The translations under genes were made by a program, and so were the position numbers. A DNA stretch of 64,000 nucleotides from Haloterrigena salifodinae (lineage in GTDB: Archaea; Halobacteriota; Halobacteria; Halobacteriales; Natrialbaceae): the NCBI RefSeq assembly GCF_003977755.1, contig NZ_RQWN01000002.1:62001-126000 (forward strand), read 5' to 3'. Shown piece by piece: positions 17,353 to 26,279 of the stretch; the stretch's first letter is position 1, and every line of letters begins with the position of its first letter. The notes below the pieces were generated by a model. The model was not told the DNA's origin. It worked only from the letters and a program-made list of their open reading frames with translations, and ran no database searches.

Positions 17353-18606
17353 TCAGACCGGCTCGCCGAACGCGTACATCGTCTCGTGGGCCGTCACCTC
17401 GAGGTCGACGAAGTCGCCGGGCTCGAGGCCGTACTCGCTCGCGTTTTGCACGATAACCTGCCGGTACGCCGAGTCGCGACACTTCACGGAGTCGGCTGTT
17501 CCCTGCTCGACGACGAGACAGTCCTCGCGGACCTCGCCGACCATGTCGGCGTAGGCGTCGGCGACGATGTCGCGCTTGACGTCGCTCATCTCCTTCGAGC
17601 GTTCCTTCTTGACCGTTCCGCCCAGTCCCTTCATCTCGGCGGCGTCCGTGCCGGGGCGCTTCGAGAAACGGGTGACGTTGATCTTTTCGGGCCGGGTCTC
17701 GCGAAGTAGCGCCATCGACTGCGCGTGGTCGTGGTCGGTCTCGGTGGGGAAGCCGACGATGAAGTCCGTCGAGAGCGTCCAGTAGTCCAGGGCGTCGTCG
17801 AAGGTCTCGACGACCTCGACGTACTCGTCGACCTGGTGCTGGCGGCGCATGTCACCGAGCACGTCGTTCGAGCCGGACTGGACGGGCGCGTGCAGGAAGT
17901 CGTAGAGTTTGTCGTTCGCGGCGAAGACCTCGGCGAGTTCCTCGCGGATGCCGTGGACCCCTTTCGGGTTGGCCATCCCCACGCGCACTCGGAAGTCGCC
18001 CTCGATCTCGCAGATTTCAGAGAGCAGTCGGTGGAGCTTCCGCTCGCCCTCGTCCCAGCCGTAGACGCCGGTGTCCTGGCCGGTGATGCGGATCTCCTTG
18101 GCGCCGGCGTGGATCAGCGCACGGGCCTTTTCGACGTTTTCCTCGATCGGGGGCGAGTCGATCTTGCCCGTCGCCTGCTTCGTGATACAGTACGAACAGT
18201 CGGACATGCAACCCCGGGCGATGGGGAGGATGCCGACGACGCCGTCCAAAATCGGCTCGGCGTCGGGGGTCGTCGTCGGACACTCACCGTTGGTGACCGC
18301 CTCCGGCACCTCGTCCCAGTGGAGCACCTGGCCGTCGACGTCGGCCGCGCGGAACTCCTCACCCTGCGCGAGGGCCATACAGCCGGTGATAAAGAGGTCC
18401 GCGGTCTCCTCCGAGAGCTCCTCGGCCCGCCGGAGCATGTTCCGCTCGGTCTTCTCGACGACGGTACAGGTGTTGAGGATGGCGACGTCGGCTTCGTCCG
18501 GTCCGTCGACCCGGTAGTGGCCCGCATCGCGGAGCCGGCGCTCGATCTCGCGGCTTTCCCCGCGGTTGGACGTACAGCCGTAGGTTTCGATGTGATACCG
18601 GGCCAT
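17353..18606 (-). CDS. tRNA (t6A37) methylthiotransferase, radical SAM
   Basis: 417 residues; forms ms2t6A at position 37 of ANN-decoding tRNAs. The UPF0004 domain carries cluster-binding C11, C47 and C76; the radical SAM motif CMSDCSYC (C133, C137, C140) binds the second 4Fe-4S cluster; a C-terminal TRAM domain (about 355-417) binds tRNA. The order and size match the archaeal/eukaryotic CDKAL1-like (e-MtaB) class. The ATG at 18606 gives the canonical MARYHIETYGC start; the in-frame ATG at 18675 is rejected. It is convergent with the peroxiredoxin-like gene (23 bp). Confidence 0.95.
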   Translation of the reverse strand: MARYHIETYGCTSNRGESREIERRLRDAGHYRVDGPDEADVAILNTCTVVEKTERNMLRRAEELSEETADLFITGCMALAQGEEFRAADVDGQVLHWDEVPEAVTNGECPTTTPDAEPILDGVVGILPIARGCMSDCSYCITKQATGKIDSPPIEENVEKARALIHAGAKEIRITGQDTGVYGWDEGERKLHRLLSEICEIEGDFRVRVGMANPKGVHGIREELAEVFAANDKLYDFLHAPVQSGSNDVLGDMRRQHQVDEYVEVVETFDDALDYWTLSTDFIVGFPTETDHDHAQSMALLRETRPEKINVTRFSKRPGTDAAEMKGLGGTVKKERSKEMSDVKRDIVADAYADMVGEVREDCLVVEQGTADSVKCRDSAYRQVIVQNASEYGLEPGDFVDLEVTAHETMYAFGEPV

Positions 18607-18768
18607 TCGCTTGAACGTGTTTCGGGCCCGGGACGGCAAAAGCGCGACGAATCCGGCCCGTCCCGTTCGTGCCATCGCTCTCGAGGGGCGGTTGCGAACG
18701 ATGTCTACTGATAGCGGACGCGGAACTCACACGGCTACAAGAATTGAAACACTGCCGTTTACCGGCCG

Positions 18769-18906
18769 TCAGCGGCGCAGACTGTCGATCGCGAGTTCGA
18801 TGTATTCGGTGAACGAGACGGTGGGCGTTCCGGGCAGGTAGACCGGGAGATCGGGCTCCTCAAGTCGAACGTTGGTGACTGGGTCTCTGGGTTCGGTTGC
18901 GTCCAT
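18769..18906 (-). CDS. 45-residue acidic microprotein
   Basis: A short gene read on the minus strand: MDATEPRDPVTNVRL... ending AIDSLRR then TGA. It is acidic at the N-terminus with a Pro-rich middle (DLPVYLPGTP) and an amphipathic C-terminal helix (FTEYIELAIDSLRR). The codon choice matches highly GC-rich real genes here, whereas the overlapping 83-residue frame is basic and Ser/Arg-rich. An AT-rich stretch with TTAACG lies about 25-30 nt upstream. I do not recognise a family; it is a candidate small protein. Confidence 0.6.
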   Translation of the reverse strand: MDATEPRDPVTNVRLEEPDLPVYLPGTPTVSFTEYIELAIDSLRR

Positions 18907-19016
18907 GTCTCGGTTTCGAGTCGAAGCGGTTTAACGAATTCGGAAATATTGTTCTCACATCTGTGCATAATGATCGTCATTGAGTAAACATCGCACGGTA
19001 CGAACGCCACGGAATC

Positions 19017-19337
19017 TCAGGGCTCGTCCTCGGCGAGCGCCTCGAGGGCCTCCCGGCCGACGTGAATCGTCCGCCGGCCGGTCGGCGCCGCCGTGATGAG
19101 GACGCCGGGAGCAAAGTCGGGCTCGCCGTTGTCGTTATAGAGTTCGTCGGGAGCCGTCCCGATCCGGACCGACTCGCGGATCGCGAACATCGCCTCCCGG
19201 ACGGCGTCGCTCCGATCGTCTGCGTCGGCGACGTCCAGGGACTCGAACTCCTCGTCGCGGGTCGCGAGTCGTTCGCGGACGCGGTCGACGTGGTCGGCGG
19301 GAGCCGTGGAATCGTAGATGTAGGATTGGACGCGCAT
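19017..19337 (-). CDS. conserved-looking 106-residue protein, unknown function
   Basis: MRVQSYIYDSTAPADHV starts a small acidic protein with mixed alpha/beta character, no membrane helices and no Cys. The C-terminal part (GVLITAAPTGRRTIHVGREALEALAEDEP) looks like a strand-helix unit. The frame continues upstream to 20486 through the AI-2E gene as an Arg-rich shadow, so the ATG at 19337 is used. It is 71 bp downstream of the AI-2E permease in the same direction and could be cotranscribed with it. Confidence 0.7.
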   Translation of the reverse strand: MRVQSYIYDSTAPADHVDRVRERLATRDEEFESLDVADADDRSDAVREAMFAIRESVRIGTAPDELYNDNGEPDFAPGVLITAAPTGRRTIHVGREALEALAEDEP

Positions 19338-19408
19338 ACTCGCGGTACGGCCCGGACGGCCTTGAACGCTGGCGAACGCCCGGACGCAGCCGCGAAGGTC
19401 GAGCCGAC

Positions 19409-20428
19409 TCAGCCGCCGAACTTCTCTCTCTCGAGGCGTTCGTAATTGTCGTGGAAGACGGTCAGCGTGGCCCGGAGCGCGCCGAGGATCACCGGCCCGA
19501 AGAACAGCCCCATGAAGCCGAAGGCGTAGGCGCCGCCGAGGACGCCGACGATGATGACCGCGGGGTTCAGTTCGGCGTAGCGGTCGACGACGAGCGGCCG
19601 CAGGTAGTCGTCCGAGAGGCCGACGATGACGGTGCTGTAGACGAACAGCCCAACGGCCAGCAGCGGCTCGCCGGTCGCCAACAGGAAGATGACGGCGGGC
19701 CCCCAGACGAGGAAGGTGCCGATGATCGGAATCAGCGCGAGGACGACCATGATGACTGTCCAGAACGCGGCGTTCGGAATCCCGGTGGCGATCAGCCCGA
19801 TCCCCGCGAGCAGGCCCTGCACGAGGGCGATGAGGACGTGGCCGATGAGGACGGCCTGCATGACCTCGTCGAGTTCTTCGTAGAGGTCGTCCTGCACGTC
19901 GTCCGGGAGCGGCGTCCGCTTCCGGATCCAGCTGATGAGATTGTTCCCGTCCTTGAGCAGGTAGTACAGCAGGAACAGCGCCAGTCCGAAGCCGATCAGC
20001 GCGTGGGTGAGCGCGCTCAACCACGCGGTCGACTGCTCGAGTACCATCTGGCCGCCCTGCCGGGCCGCGTCCATCAGCGAGGACATCAGATCGACGCTCA
20101 CCCCCGTCTGCTCCTGGATGAACGATTCGACTTCCGTGAGGCTGACGGAGTCGGTGTTGAGGTTTTCCACGATCCTCGTGGCGTCCTGGATGACGACCGT
20201 GAGGATGATCGCGAGCGGGATCACGAAGCCGGTGATCGTCAGTAAGACGAGCGCCATCGCGGCGATCATCGGCGAGGTCCGCTGCTCGAGGCGGCGCTGG
20301 AGCGGGCGGAGAATGTACGCGAGGAGCACGGCGATGAGAGCGTACTGGAGAAACGGCGCGATGAGCAGCCACGAGAGGAAGGCCAAAACTGCGACGAGTG
20401 CCAGGAGAAACCCCTTGCTGATGTTCAC
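19409..20428 (-). CDS. AI-2E family permease
   Basis: 339 residues from a GTG start (VNISKGFLLAL). About eight membrane helices; the family pattern includes a soluble-facing helical region (IVENLNTDSVSLTEVESFIQEQTG, about 95-118) and the C-terminal motif FGFMGLFFGPVILG. Members are proposed exporters, or Na+/H+ antiporters in some halophiles; the name is historical. GTG at 20428 is chosen because a TATA box (CTTTATTT on the minus strand) lies 27 nt upstream; the in-frame ATG at 20554 would bring in a basic, promoter-containing extension. Confidence 0.92.
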   Translation of the reverse strand: MNISKGFLLALVAVLAFLSWLLIAPFLQYALIAVLLAYILRPLQRRLEQRTSPMIAAMALVLLTITGFVIPLAIILTVVIQDATRIVENLNTDSVSLTEVESFIQEQTGVSVDLMSSLMDAARQGGQMVLEQSTAWLSALTHALIGFGLALFLLYYLLKDGNNLISWIRKRTPLPDDVQDDLYEELDEVMQAVLIGHVLIALVQGLLAGIGLIATGIPNAAFWTVIMVVLALIPIIGTFLVWGPAVIFLLATGEPLLAVGLFVYSTVIVGLSDDYLRPLVVDRYAELNPAVIIVGVLGGAYAFGFMGLFFGPVILGALRATLTVFHDNYERLEREKFGG

Positions 20429-20450
20429 ACGAATAGTTTCCGCGAACGCC

Positions 20451-20459
20451 GAAATAAAG
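20451..20459 (-). promoter_or_regulatory. TATA box for the AI-2E permease
   Basis: Minus-strand CTTTATTTC is centred about 27 nt upstream of the GTG at 20428. It decides the start codon. Confidence 0.55.
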
Positions 20460-20591
20460 GTAGGGGCAAATCGCTGGCATGCGCAACGGACTCTGCCGTT
20501 CGCGAGGGACCGAGCCGACCTATTCGCGCCGCGGACAGTCGCGATCGCTCTCACACGGCTTCAAGGTGCTGGTTCGCTTACGTCGGAGGGA

Positions 20592-21329
20592 ATGTCGACC
20601 CAGCTCGATCCCCTCTCCCTCTCTGCCGATCTGCTCTACGCGGTCAAGACCGAGGGTGATACCGACTGGTTGCGAGACCACCTCGCGACGCTCGAGCGAT
20701 CGTGCCTCGACCGGGCCCTCGAGCGCCGGACCGCGAAATTGGCGTTCTGGCTCAACTGTTACAACGCCTACACCCAATTGCTCCTCGAGGAGGGGGACGA
20801 ACTCGACGGCGAGGCGGGTCGCCTCGAGCGCTGGAAGTTCGTCTCCCGGGATCGGATCCCGATCAGCGGCGTTCTCCTCAGCCTCGCCGACATCGAACAC
20901 GGTATGCTTCGGCGGTCGAAACATCCCTGGGGGCTCGGCTACGTCCCGCGGCCGTTTCCCTCGTCGTTCGAACGGCGGTACCGCCTTCCCGAGTGCGACC
21001 CGCGGATCCACTTCGCCATCAGCCACTGCGCCGAGCCCTCGCCGCCGATCACGACATACTCGCCGCCCGATGTGGACGCGGAACTGGACGTCGCCGTCGA
21101 GTGGTTCCTCGAGGAGACCGTTACGTACGACGCCGACGCCAACGCCGCCACCGTCCCGCGACTCTTCCGTCGCTACCGTGGCGATTTCGGCGGCAAACGC
21201 GGGATCGTCTCGTTTCTCCGGACGTACGACGCGATCCCGGCGGAGCGACGCCCGTCGCTCGAGTACGAATCGGCGACCCGGACGCCGGACGTCGACTTCG
21301 ACGCCGATTCGGACGCGTTTCGTCCGTAG
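20592..21329 (+). CDS. DUF547 domain protein
   Basis: 245 residues. The hallmark WLNCYNAYTQLLL (about 52-64) and DPRIHFAISHCAEPSPPI (about 137-154) identify DUF547, a papain-like fold family. In most members the second motif has Cys; here Cys is kept (SHC), with His in IHFAIS. A hydrolase role is possible. A purine-rich GGAGGG lies 1-7 nt before the ATG at 20592. The upstream extension to 20007 overlaps the AI-2E gene and is rejected. It is convergent with the amphi-Trp gene (26 bp between stops). Confidence 0.88.
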   Translation: MSTQLDPLSLSADLLYAVKTEGDTDWLRDHLATLERSCLDRALERRTAKLAFWLNCYNAYTQLLLEEGDELDGEAGRLERWKFVSRDRIPISGVLLSLADIEHGMLRRSKHPWGLGYVPRPFPSSFERRYRLPECDPRIHFAISHCAEPSPPITTYSPPDVDAELDVAVEWFLEETVTYDADANAATVPRLFRRYRGDFGGKRGIVSFLRTYDAIPAERRPSLEYESATRTPDVDFDADSDAFRP

Positions 21330-21355
21330 CCGCGACGCGACGGTCGGACTCGAAC

Positions 21356-22021
21356 TCAGTCCTCCCGATCCTCGACGGTCGCGGTCGGCGCCGCCCGCAT
21401 GACGCTTCGGGCCGCTCGCTTCGCGTTCGACCGCGAGGTATACCCTTCGCCGCTGTCGGCGACGATGTTCCCGTTCCAGTGGACGAGCCGCCAGCGCCAC
21501 TCGCCGCCGCGGTCCTCGTAGACTTCGAACCGGCTGGTTCGGCCGTCCTGTTGTGGTTGAGTTTCCGATTCAGCGTCCGCGGGCACCGACTCCGACTCCG
21601 AGCGCGAGTCGCCGTCCGTCGACGCGTCGTCAGCGTCCGGACCGCCGGGAACGGCCTCCGGCGGCATCGTCGCCGCCGCGGGGTCGGTCTCGGGTTCGCC
21701 TTCGGCGGCTGCGTCGGCGCCGACGACACCGGGCGTTCCGCGCTCGCTGTCGCCGAGCCGTATCGTCGAGCCGTCCGGATCGTCCCACTCGAGTTCCAGT
21801 TCCAGTTCGGCGACGGGCGGTTCGTCGTCCTCGCGTTCGGCCTCCAACTCGGCGACGACCCGCTCCGGAATCGACACCGTCGCGGTCCGCTCGCCGTCGT
21901 CGATTTTCAGCGGTCGGTCCTCGGCCAGGGCCGCCCCGAACTCCCGGAAGACGGCGGCGAGTTCCTCGCGGTCGTACGCGCGCTCGAGTTCGAACTCGAC
22001 TTCGGTTGGTGAGTCGTCCAT
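21356..22021 (-). CDS. amphi-Trp / HVO_2922 two-domain protein
   Basis: 221 residues. The N-terminal amphi-Trp-like domain (about 1-85: EVEFELERAYDREELAAVFREFG, ELELELEWDD) is followed by a long acidic, disordered linker (about 95-160, rich in E, D, S and P). The C-terminal part (about 163-221: RFEVYEDRGGEWRWRLVHWNGNIVADSG and SRSNAKRAARSV) is an HVO_2922/DUF1508-type domain of the YegP fold. It is soluble and probably acts in stress or phosphoryl-ligand binding; the function is unknown. Divergent from the HNH-like gene (100 bp). Confidence 0.88.
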   Translation of the reverse strand: MDDSPTEVEFELERAYDREELAAVFREFGAALAEDRPLKIDDGERTATVSIPERVVAELEAEREDDEPPVAELELELEWDDPDGSTIRLGDSERGTPGVVGADAAAEGEPETDPAAATMPPEAVPGGPDADDASTDGDSRSESESVPADAESETQPQQDGRTSRFEVYEDRGGEWRWRLVHWNGNIVADSGEGYTSRSNAKRAARSVMRAAPTATVEDRED

Positions 22022-22121
22022 ACTCCCCCGTACGTCGCCCAGCGAGTTAGGGATTGGTCGGATTCCGACCAGAATCCGGGGAGCCGGTGCGTTTTTGTCG
22101 CCGCGCTGTCTTCGCTCGTCC

Positions 22122-22958
22122 GTGACTTCCCGCGACTGGCAGGCCGACCGACGCGCCGTTTTCGACCGCGACGACCGCGCGTGTCGCCACTGCGAGACGA
22201 CCGGCGACGACGCCGACACGACCGCCTTCCGAACGTACCCCGTCGGCGCCGTCCCCCTCGAGGGAACGGTCCACAAGAGTTCCCTTGCGACCGTCTGTCC
22301 TGACTGTTTCGAGACGCTCCGGTTCGCTTCCGACGGCTCCGCTTCGCCCGCCGAATCGGTCTCGAGCGAGGAACTGTTCCAGCTCGTCCGCGAGACGACC
22401 CGCGTGCAGGGCGGCGCCATCTCCGACGTCGCCTCCTTCGCCTCGCTCGCGACGTCGCTGCCGACGACGCTCGCGGCCGTCGGAACGACCGCCGACGCGG
22501 GGGACGACTCCGAGTCGACGGTCGCCGAGACCGCCGCGGCGTACCGCGACGGCCGCCGCGAGGCCCTGCTCGCGCTCGACGTCGCCGACGCGCGCCTCGA
22601 GCGCGTCCGGGCAGTCGACGGAACGGCGTTCGACGCCGACGTCCGCTCGTCGCTGTCGACGGTCGCCGAGACCGCGACCGACCTGCAGTCGACGCTGCGC
22701 GAGGCCGTCGTCCGCTCCGAGATCGTTCCCGTCTGCCTCGAGCGCTGTCACGGCTGTTTCGAGCCGCTCGAGGGCGAGACCTGTTCGACCTGCGGCCTCG
22801 AGGCCCGCGAGACGGTCGACTGGCGCGGCGATGAGGGCGAGATCGCGTTCGAACGGCTGTTCTCGTCGATCAACGACAGCCTCCAGGGTGCCTCGACGAC
22901 GACGGAGACGCTGACCGATCACACGATGACGCTGGCGAGCCAGTTGACGGAGTCCTGA
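22122..22958 (+). CDS. HNH-like zinc-finger protein with C-terminal zinc ribbon
   Basis: 278 residues from a GTG start (TSRDWQADRRAVFDRDD). The N-terminus has an HNH-type treble-clef: CRHC, a His in GTVHKSSLATVC and CPDC (about 24-70). The middle is helical and acidic, and a C-terminal ribbon CHGC...CSTCG lies at about 206-225. HNH folds often cleave nucleic acids, but the catalytic His-Asn-His set is not clear, so nuclease activity is not assumed. GTG at 22122 is chosen because the upstream extension from 22095 is basic. Confidence 0.8.
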   Translation: MTSRDWQADRRAVFDRDDRACRHCETTGDDADTTAFRTYPVGAVPLEGTVHKSSLATVCPDCFETLRFASDGSASPAESVSSEELFQLVRETTRVQGGAISDVASFASLATSLPTTLAAVGTTADAGDDSESTVAETAAAYRDGRREALLALDVADARLERVRAVDGTAFDADVRSSLSTVAETATDLQSTLREAVVRSEIVPVCLERCHGCFEPLEGETCSTCGLEARETVDWRGDEGEIAFERLFSSINDSLQGASTTTETLTDHTMTLASQLTES

Positions 22959-22959
22959 C

Positions 22960-23715
22960 TTACTCCGCCGCGTTGTCGGCGTGGAACACGTCGATCGTCT
23001 CGTCGGCCACGCCGTCGCGGGCGAACAGCGTGACGATGTCGTCGGGGCGGATCACGGTGTCGCCGTGGGGCGTCACGACAGCGTCGTCCCGCTCGATCGC
23101 GACGACGAGGGAATCGTCATCGAGCACGTCGCGCTGAGCCGCCTCCTGCAGGCTCATGCCGGCGATCCGGGCGTCCCGGTCGACCGTCACCTCGGCGACC
23201 TCGGCGTCGCCGGAGAGGCTGATGAAGTCCGTCAGCATCGCCTCGTGGGTTTCGTCCGTGGGACCGAACGGCGAATACGGGCGCGCGGTCTCGTTTTGGA
23301 CTAACACCTCGTCCTCGATCTCGATGCCGAGATCCGAGAGCGCCCGCGCGATGCGCCGCAGATCGCCCGTGTCTTCGCCCACCGCGAGCACGTGCAGGTT
23401 CCGCCGGCCGGTCAGCAACTCACGGACGTTGATGACGCCGGGGATCACCTGCGCACGCTGAGCCATCGATTCGCGCTCCGAAACCGGCGCGTTGCACATG
23501 AAGAGGTTCGCGAGGTGTCCCGCCGCCCGTTCGAAGTCCACGTTCGCGTGGTAGCCGGTGATGATTCCCCGCTCCTCGAGTTGGTCGATCCGGTTTCGAA
23601 CCGTTCCGGGAGAAACGCTCACGTCCGCGGCGATCGTCGGAGCCGAAACGTTTCGGGCGTCGTCCATCAGCGCGTAGATGATTCGACGATCGATCTCGTC
23701 GAGCCGGTGATCCAT
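22960..23715 (-). CDS. Lrp/AsnC-type regulator with TrkA-C domain
   Basis: 251 residues. An N-terminal Lrp-type helix-turn-helix (about 5-58: LDEIDRRIIYALMDDARNVSAPTIAADVSVSPGTVRNRIDQLEERGI), then an Lrp ligand-binding region, then a C-terminal TrkA-C (RCK_C) domain (about 180-240: VTVDRDARIAGMSLQEA... IRPDDIVTLFAR). The fusion suggests a transcription factor sensing a small molecule or ion through RCK_C. It is divergent from the APC-Usp permease, its probable target. The TATA box (TGATATAC, minus strand) sits about 25 nt before the start. Confidence 0.92.
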   Translation of the reverse strand: MDHRLDEIDRRIIYALMDDARNVSAPTIAADVSVSPGTVRNRIDQLEERGIITGYHANVDFERAAGHLANLFMCNAPVSERESMAQRAQVIPGVINVRELLTGRRNLHVLAVGEDTGDLRRIARALSDLGIEIEDEVLVQNETARPYSPFGPTDETHEAMLTDFISLSGDAEVAEVTVDRDARIAGMSLQEAAQRDVLDDDSLVVAIERDDAVVTPHGDTVIRPDDIVTLFARDGVADETIDVFHADNAAE

Positions 23716-23735
23716 GCTTCCCGGTATTACGGCAT

Positions 23736-23743
23736 TGATATAC
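23736..23743 (-). promoter_or_regulatory. TATA box of the Lrp/TrkA-C regulator
   Basis: TGATATAC is centred about 25 nt from the start at 23715. An inverted repeat lies about 30-50 nt further upstream. Confidence 0.5.
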
Positions 23744-23767
23744 ACAGTTCTGATCTTCCGCGGACAG

Positions 23768-23788
23768 AATGATAAACAAGCCATCATT
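23768..23788. promoter_or_regulatory. inverted repeat, candidate operator between the regulator and APC-Usp
   Basis: AATGAT at 23768-23773 and ATCATT at 23783-23788 form a perfect 6-bp dyad with a 9-nt spacer. The location between divergent promoters fits binding by the adjacent Lrp-type regulator. Inference only. Confidence 0.4.
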
Positions 23789-23972
23789 TCTGCCGATACG
23801 GCAATTTTACCCTCTCCAAAATGAGTAATCATCAATGGCTTCGGATCATTTATGGTCTAGTCGGGGAAAGGCACCAGATAATGACCGAGCAATCGTTTGG
23901 GGAAGGAACGCACAGTTCCTGCGATCGACCGCCGACACGCACGCGCCGGCGATCGCCGACGGAGGGATGCCC

Positions 23973-26267
23973 ATGAGCGACGAAGAGCTCGCCAAGGACC
24001 TCGGCCTGCTGTCGGCGCTGGCGATCGGCATGGGGACGATGATCGGCGCCGGCATCTTCGTGCTGCCCGGCGTCGCGGCCCAGGAGGCCGGGCCGATCGT
24101 CGTCGCCTCGTTCGTCATCGGCGGCCTCATCGCGATGGTCAACGCCTTAGCGGTGAGCGAACTCGGGACGGCGATGCCGAAAGCCGGCGGCGGCTACTAC
24201 TACATCAACCGCGGGCTCGGGCCGCTGTTCGGATCGATCGCGGGGATGGGCGACTGGATGGGGCTGGCCTTCGCCTCGGCATTTTACTGCATCGGGTTCG
24301 GCGGCTACCTCACCGACCTTCTGTCGGGAACGATGCTCGCGTTGCCGACCCTCGAGCTCGGCCTGTTCGCGCTGACGGACGTCCAACTCGGCGCGCTGAT
24401 CGCTGGCCTGCTGTTCGTCGGCGTCAACTACGTCGGCGCGAAGGAGACCGGTGGCGTCCAGACGGTGATCGTCGCGATTCTGCTTGGCATTCTGACCGTC
24501 TTCGCGGCCTTCGGATTCCTCCACTTCGAGTGGTCGACACTGACGACCGACGGCCTCGCGCCGACCGACGCGGGCTACGGCGCGATCCTGCCGGGGACCG
24601 CCCTCGTGTTCGTCTCCTTCCTCGGCTACGCGAAGATCGCGACCGTCGCGGAGGAACTGAAGAACCCCGGCCGGAACCTGCCGATCGCGGTCATCGGCAG
24701 CGTCGGTATCGTGACGGCGATCTACGCGGTGCTCGTCGGAACGATGCTCGGGATCGTCCCGTGGCACTCACTGCACGGGAAGGTTCCCGTCTCGCAAGTC
24801 GCCGAGATCACGTTCGCCGGCATCCCCGTCCTCGACGCCGTTGGCGTGACGCTGATCTCGCTCGCGGCGATGCTGGCGACCGCTTCCAGCGCCAACGCGT
24901 CGATCCTCTCCTCGGCCCGGATCAACTTCGCGATGGGCCGCGATAAGATCGTCACGGACGAACTCAACGAGATCCACCCGAAATACGCGACGCCCTACCG
25001 ATCGATCATGCTGACTGGCGCGGTCATCATCGTCTTCATCGCCGCGCTCGGGCAGGACCTCGAGATCCTCTCGAAGGCGGCGAGCGTCCTCCACCTGATC
25101 GTCTACGCGCTGATGAACGTCGCGCTGATCGCGTTTCGTGAGGCCGACGTGCCCGAGTACGAACCCGACTTCCGGGTGCCGTTCTACCCGGTGACGCCGA
25201 TCCTCGGCGCGGTGCTCTCGTTCGGACTCGTCGCCTTCATGGCGCGGATCGAGATCGCGCTGAGCCTCGCGTTCGTCGCCGTCGCAGTGCTGTGGTACGC
25301 CTTCTACGCCCGCACGAAGACGCCCCGACAGGGCGTCCTCGGCGAGTACATCCTCGACCGCTCCGAGGAGATGCCCGACGTCGCGGTTTCGGCGGCCAGC
25401 GTGGCCCGACCCGACGGCTCGAGCGAGTACCGCGTTATGGTGCCGCTGGCCAATCCGCGCACCGAACAGCACCTGATCGAACTGGCCAGCACGCTCGCCG
25501 CCGCAAACGACGGCGTCGTCCACGCGGTCCACATCGTCGAGGTCCCCGACCAGACGCCGCTGGATCGCGGCGCCGATCAGGTCGATCGGCTCGACGACGA
25601 GTCCGCGAAGCTACTCGAGCGGGCCCGCGAACACGCCGAAGACTACGGCGCCAAGATCGAGACGACGACGATCGTCTCCCACCGCTCCTTCGAGGAGGTG
25701 TTCGACGCGGCCCGCGAACGCGATATCGACCGCGTCGTGATGGGCTGGGGCGGCGACCGGCCGTGGTCCGCGGGTCGGGCCGAGCGCCCGCTCGACGAAC
25801 TCGCCCACGACCTCCCGTGTGACTTCCTGGTCTTGAAGGACCGCGACTACGACCCGTCCCGGCTCCTTCTGCCGACCGCCGGGGGCCCGGACTCCGATCT
25901 CAGCGCGGAGGTCGCGCGGACGCTTCGCTCGGCGACGGGCGCGTCGATCCGCCTGCTCCACGTCGTCGACGACGAGAGCGAACGCGAGGCCGGCGAGGCC
26001 TTCCTCTCGGAGTGGGCGTCCGAGCACGACCTCGCGGACGCCGAGGCGAGCGTCGACGCGTCGGGCGACGTCGAGGGCGCCATCGCCCGCGCCACCGACG
26101 ATCGAACGCTCGTGATCATCGGGGCCACCGAGCGCGGCCTGCTCTCGCGGCTCGTCCGCGGCTCGCTGGTCTTCGACGTCGTCGACGAACTCAACTGCTC
26201 CGTCCTGCTCGCCGAACGGCCGACGAAGCGGTCGCTCCGCGAACGGCTGTTCGGCAAATCGGAGTGA
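23973..26267 (+). CDS. APC-family permease fused to two UspA domains
   Basis: 764 residues from ATG 23973 (MSDEELAKDLGLL). Residues 1-440 form about 12 helices of an amino acid/polyamine/organocation transporter (GMGTMIGAGIFVLPG, then KAGGGYYYINRGLG). Residues about 490-620 and 625-760 are two UspA-like nucleotide-binding domains (the second with VVDDESER... IIGATERGLLSRLVRGS). Domain fusion implies nucleotide-dependent gating. A GGAGG lies 8-12 nt before this ATG. An in-frame ATG at 23835 also has a TATA-like box at leaderless distance, so the true start is unsettled. Confidence 0.92.
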   Translation: MSDEELAKDLGLLSALAIGMGTMIGAGIFVLPGVAAQEAGPIVVASFVIGGLIAMVNALAVSELGTAMPKAGGGYYYINRGLGPLFGSIAGMGDWMGLAFASAFYCIGFGGYLTDLLSGTMLALPTLELGLFALTDVQLGALIAGLLFVGVNYVGAKETGGVQTVIVAILLGILTVFAAFGFLHFEWSTLTTDGLAPTDAGYGAILPGTALVFVSFLGYAKIATVAEELKNPGRNLPIAVIGSVGIVTAIYAVLVGTMLGIVPWHSLHGKVPVSQVAEITFAGIPVLDAVGVTLISLAAMLATASSANASILSSARINFAMGRDKIVTDELNEIHPKYATPYRSIMLTGAVIIVFIAALGQDLEILSKAASVLHLIVYALMNVALIAFREADVPEYEPDFRVPFYPVTPILGAVLSFGLVAFMARIEIALSLAFVAVAVLWYAFYARTKTPRQGVLGEYILDRSEEMPDVAVSAASVARPDGSSEYRVMVPLANPRTEQHLIELASTLAAANDGVVHAVHIVEVPDQTPLDRGADQVDRLDDESAKLLERAREHAEDYGAKIETTTIVSHRSFEEVFDAARERDIDRVVMGWGGDRPWSAGRAERPLDELAHDLPCDFLVLKDRDYDPSRLLLPTAGGPDSDLSAEVARTLRSATGASIRLLHVVDDESEREAGEAFLSEWASEHDLADAEASVDASGDVEGAIARATDDRTLVIIGATERGLLSRLVRGSLVFDVVDELNCSVLLAERPTKRSLRERLFGKSE

Positions 26268-26279
26268 GGAGGGAACCGG

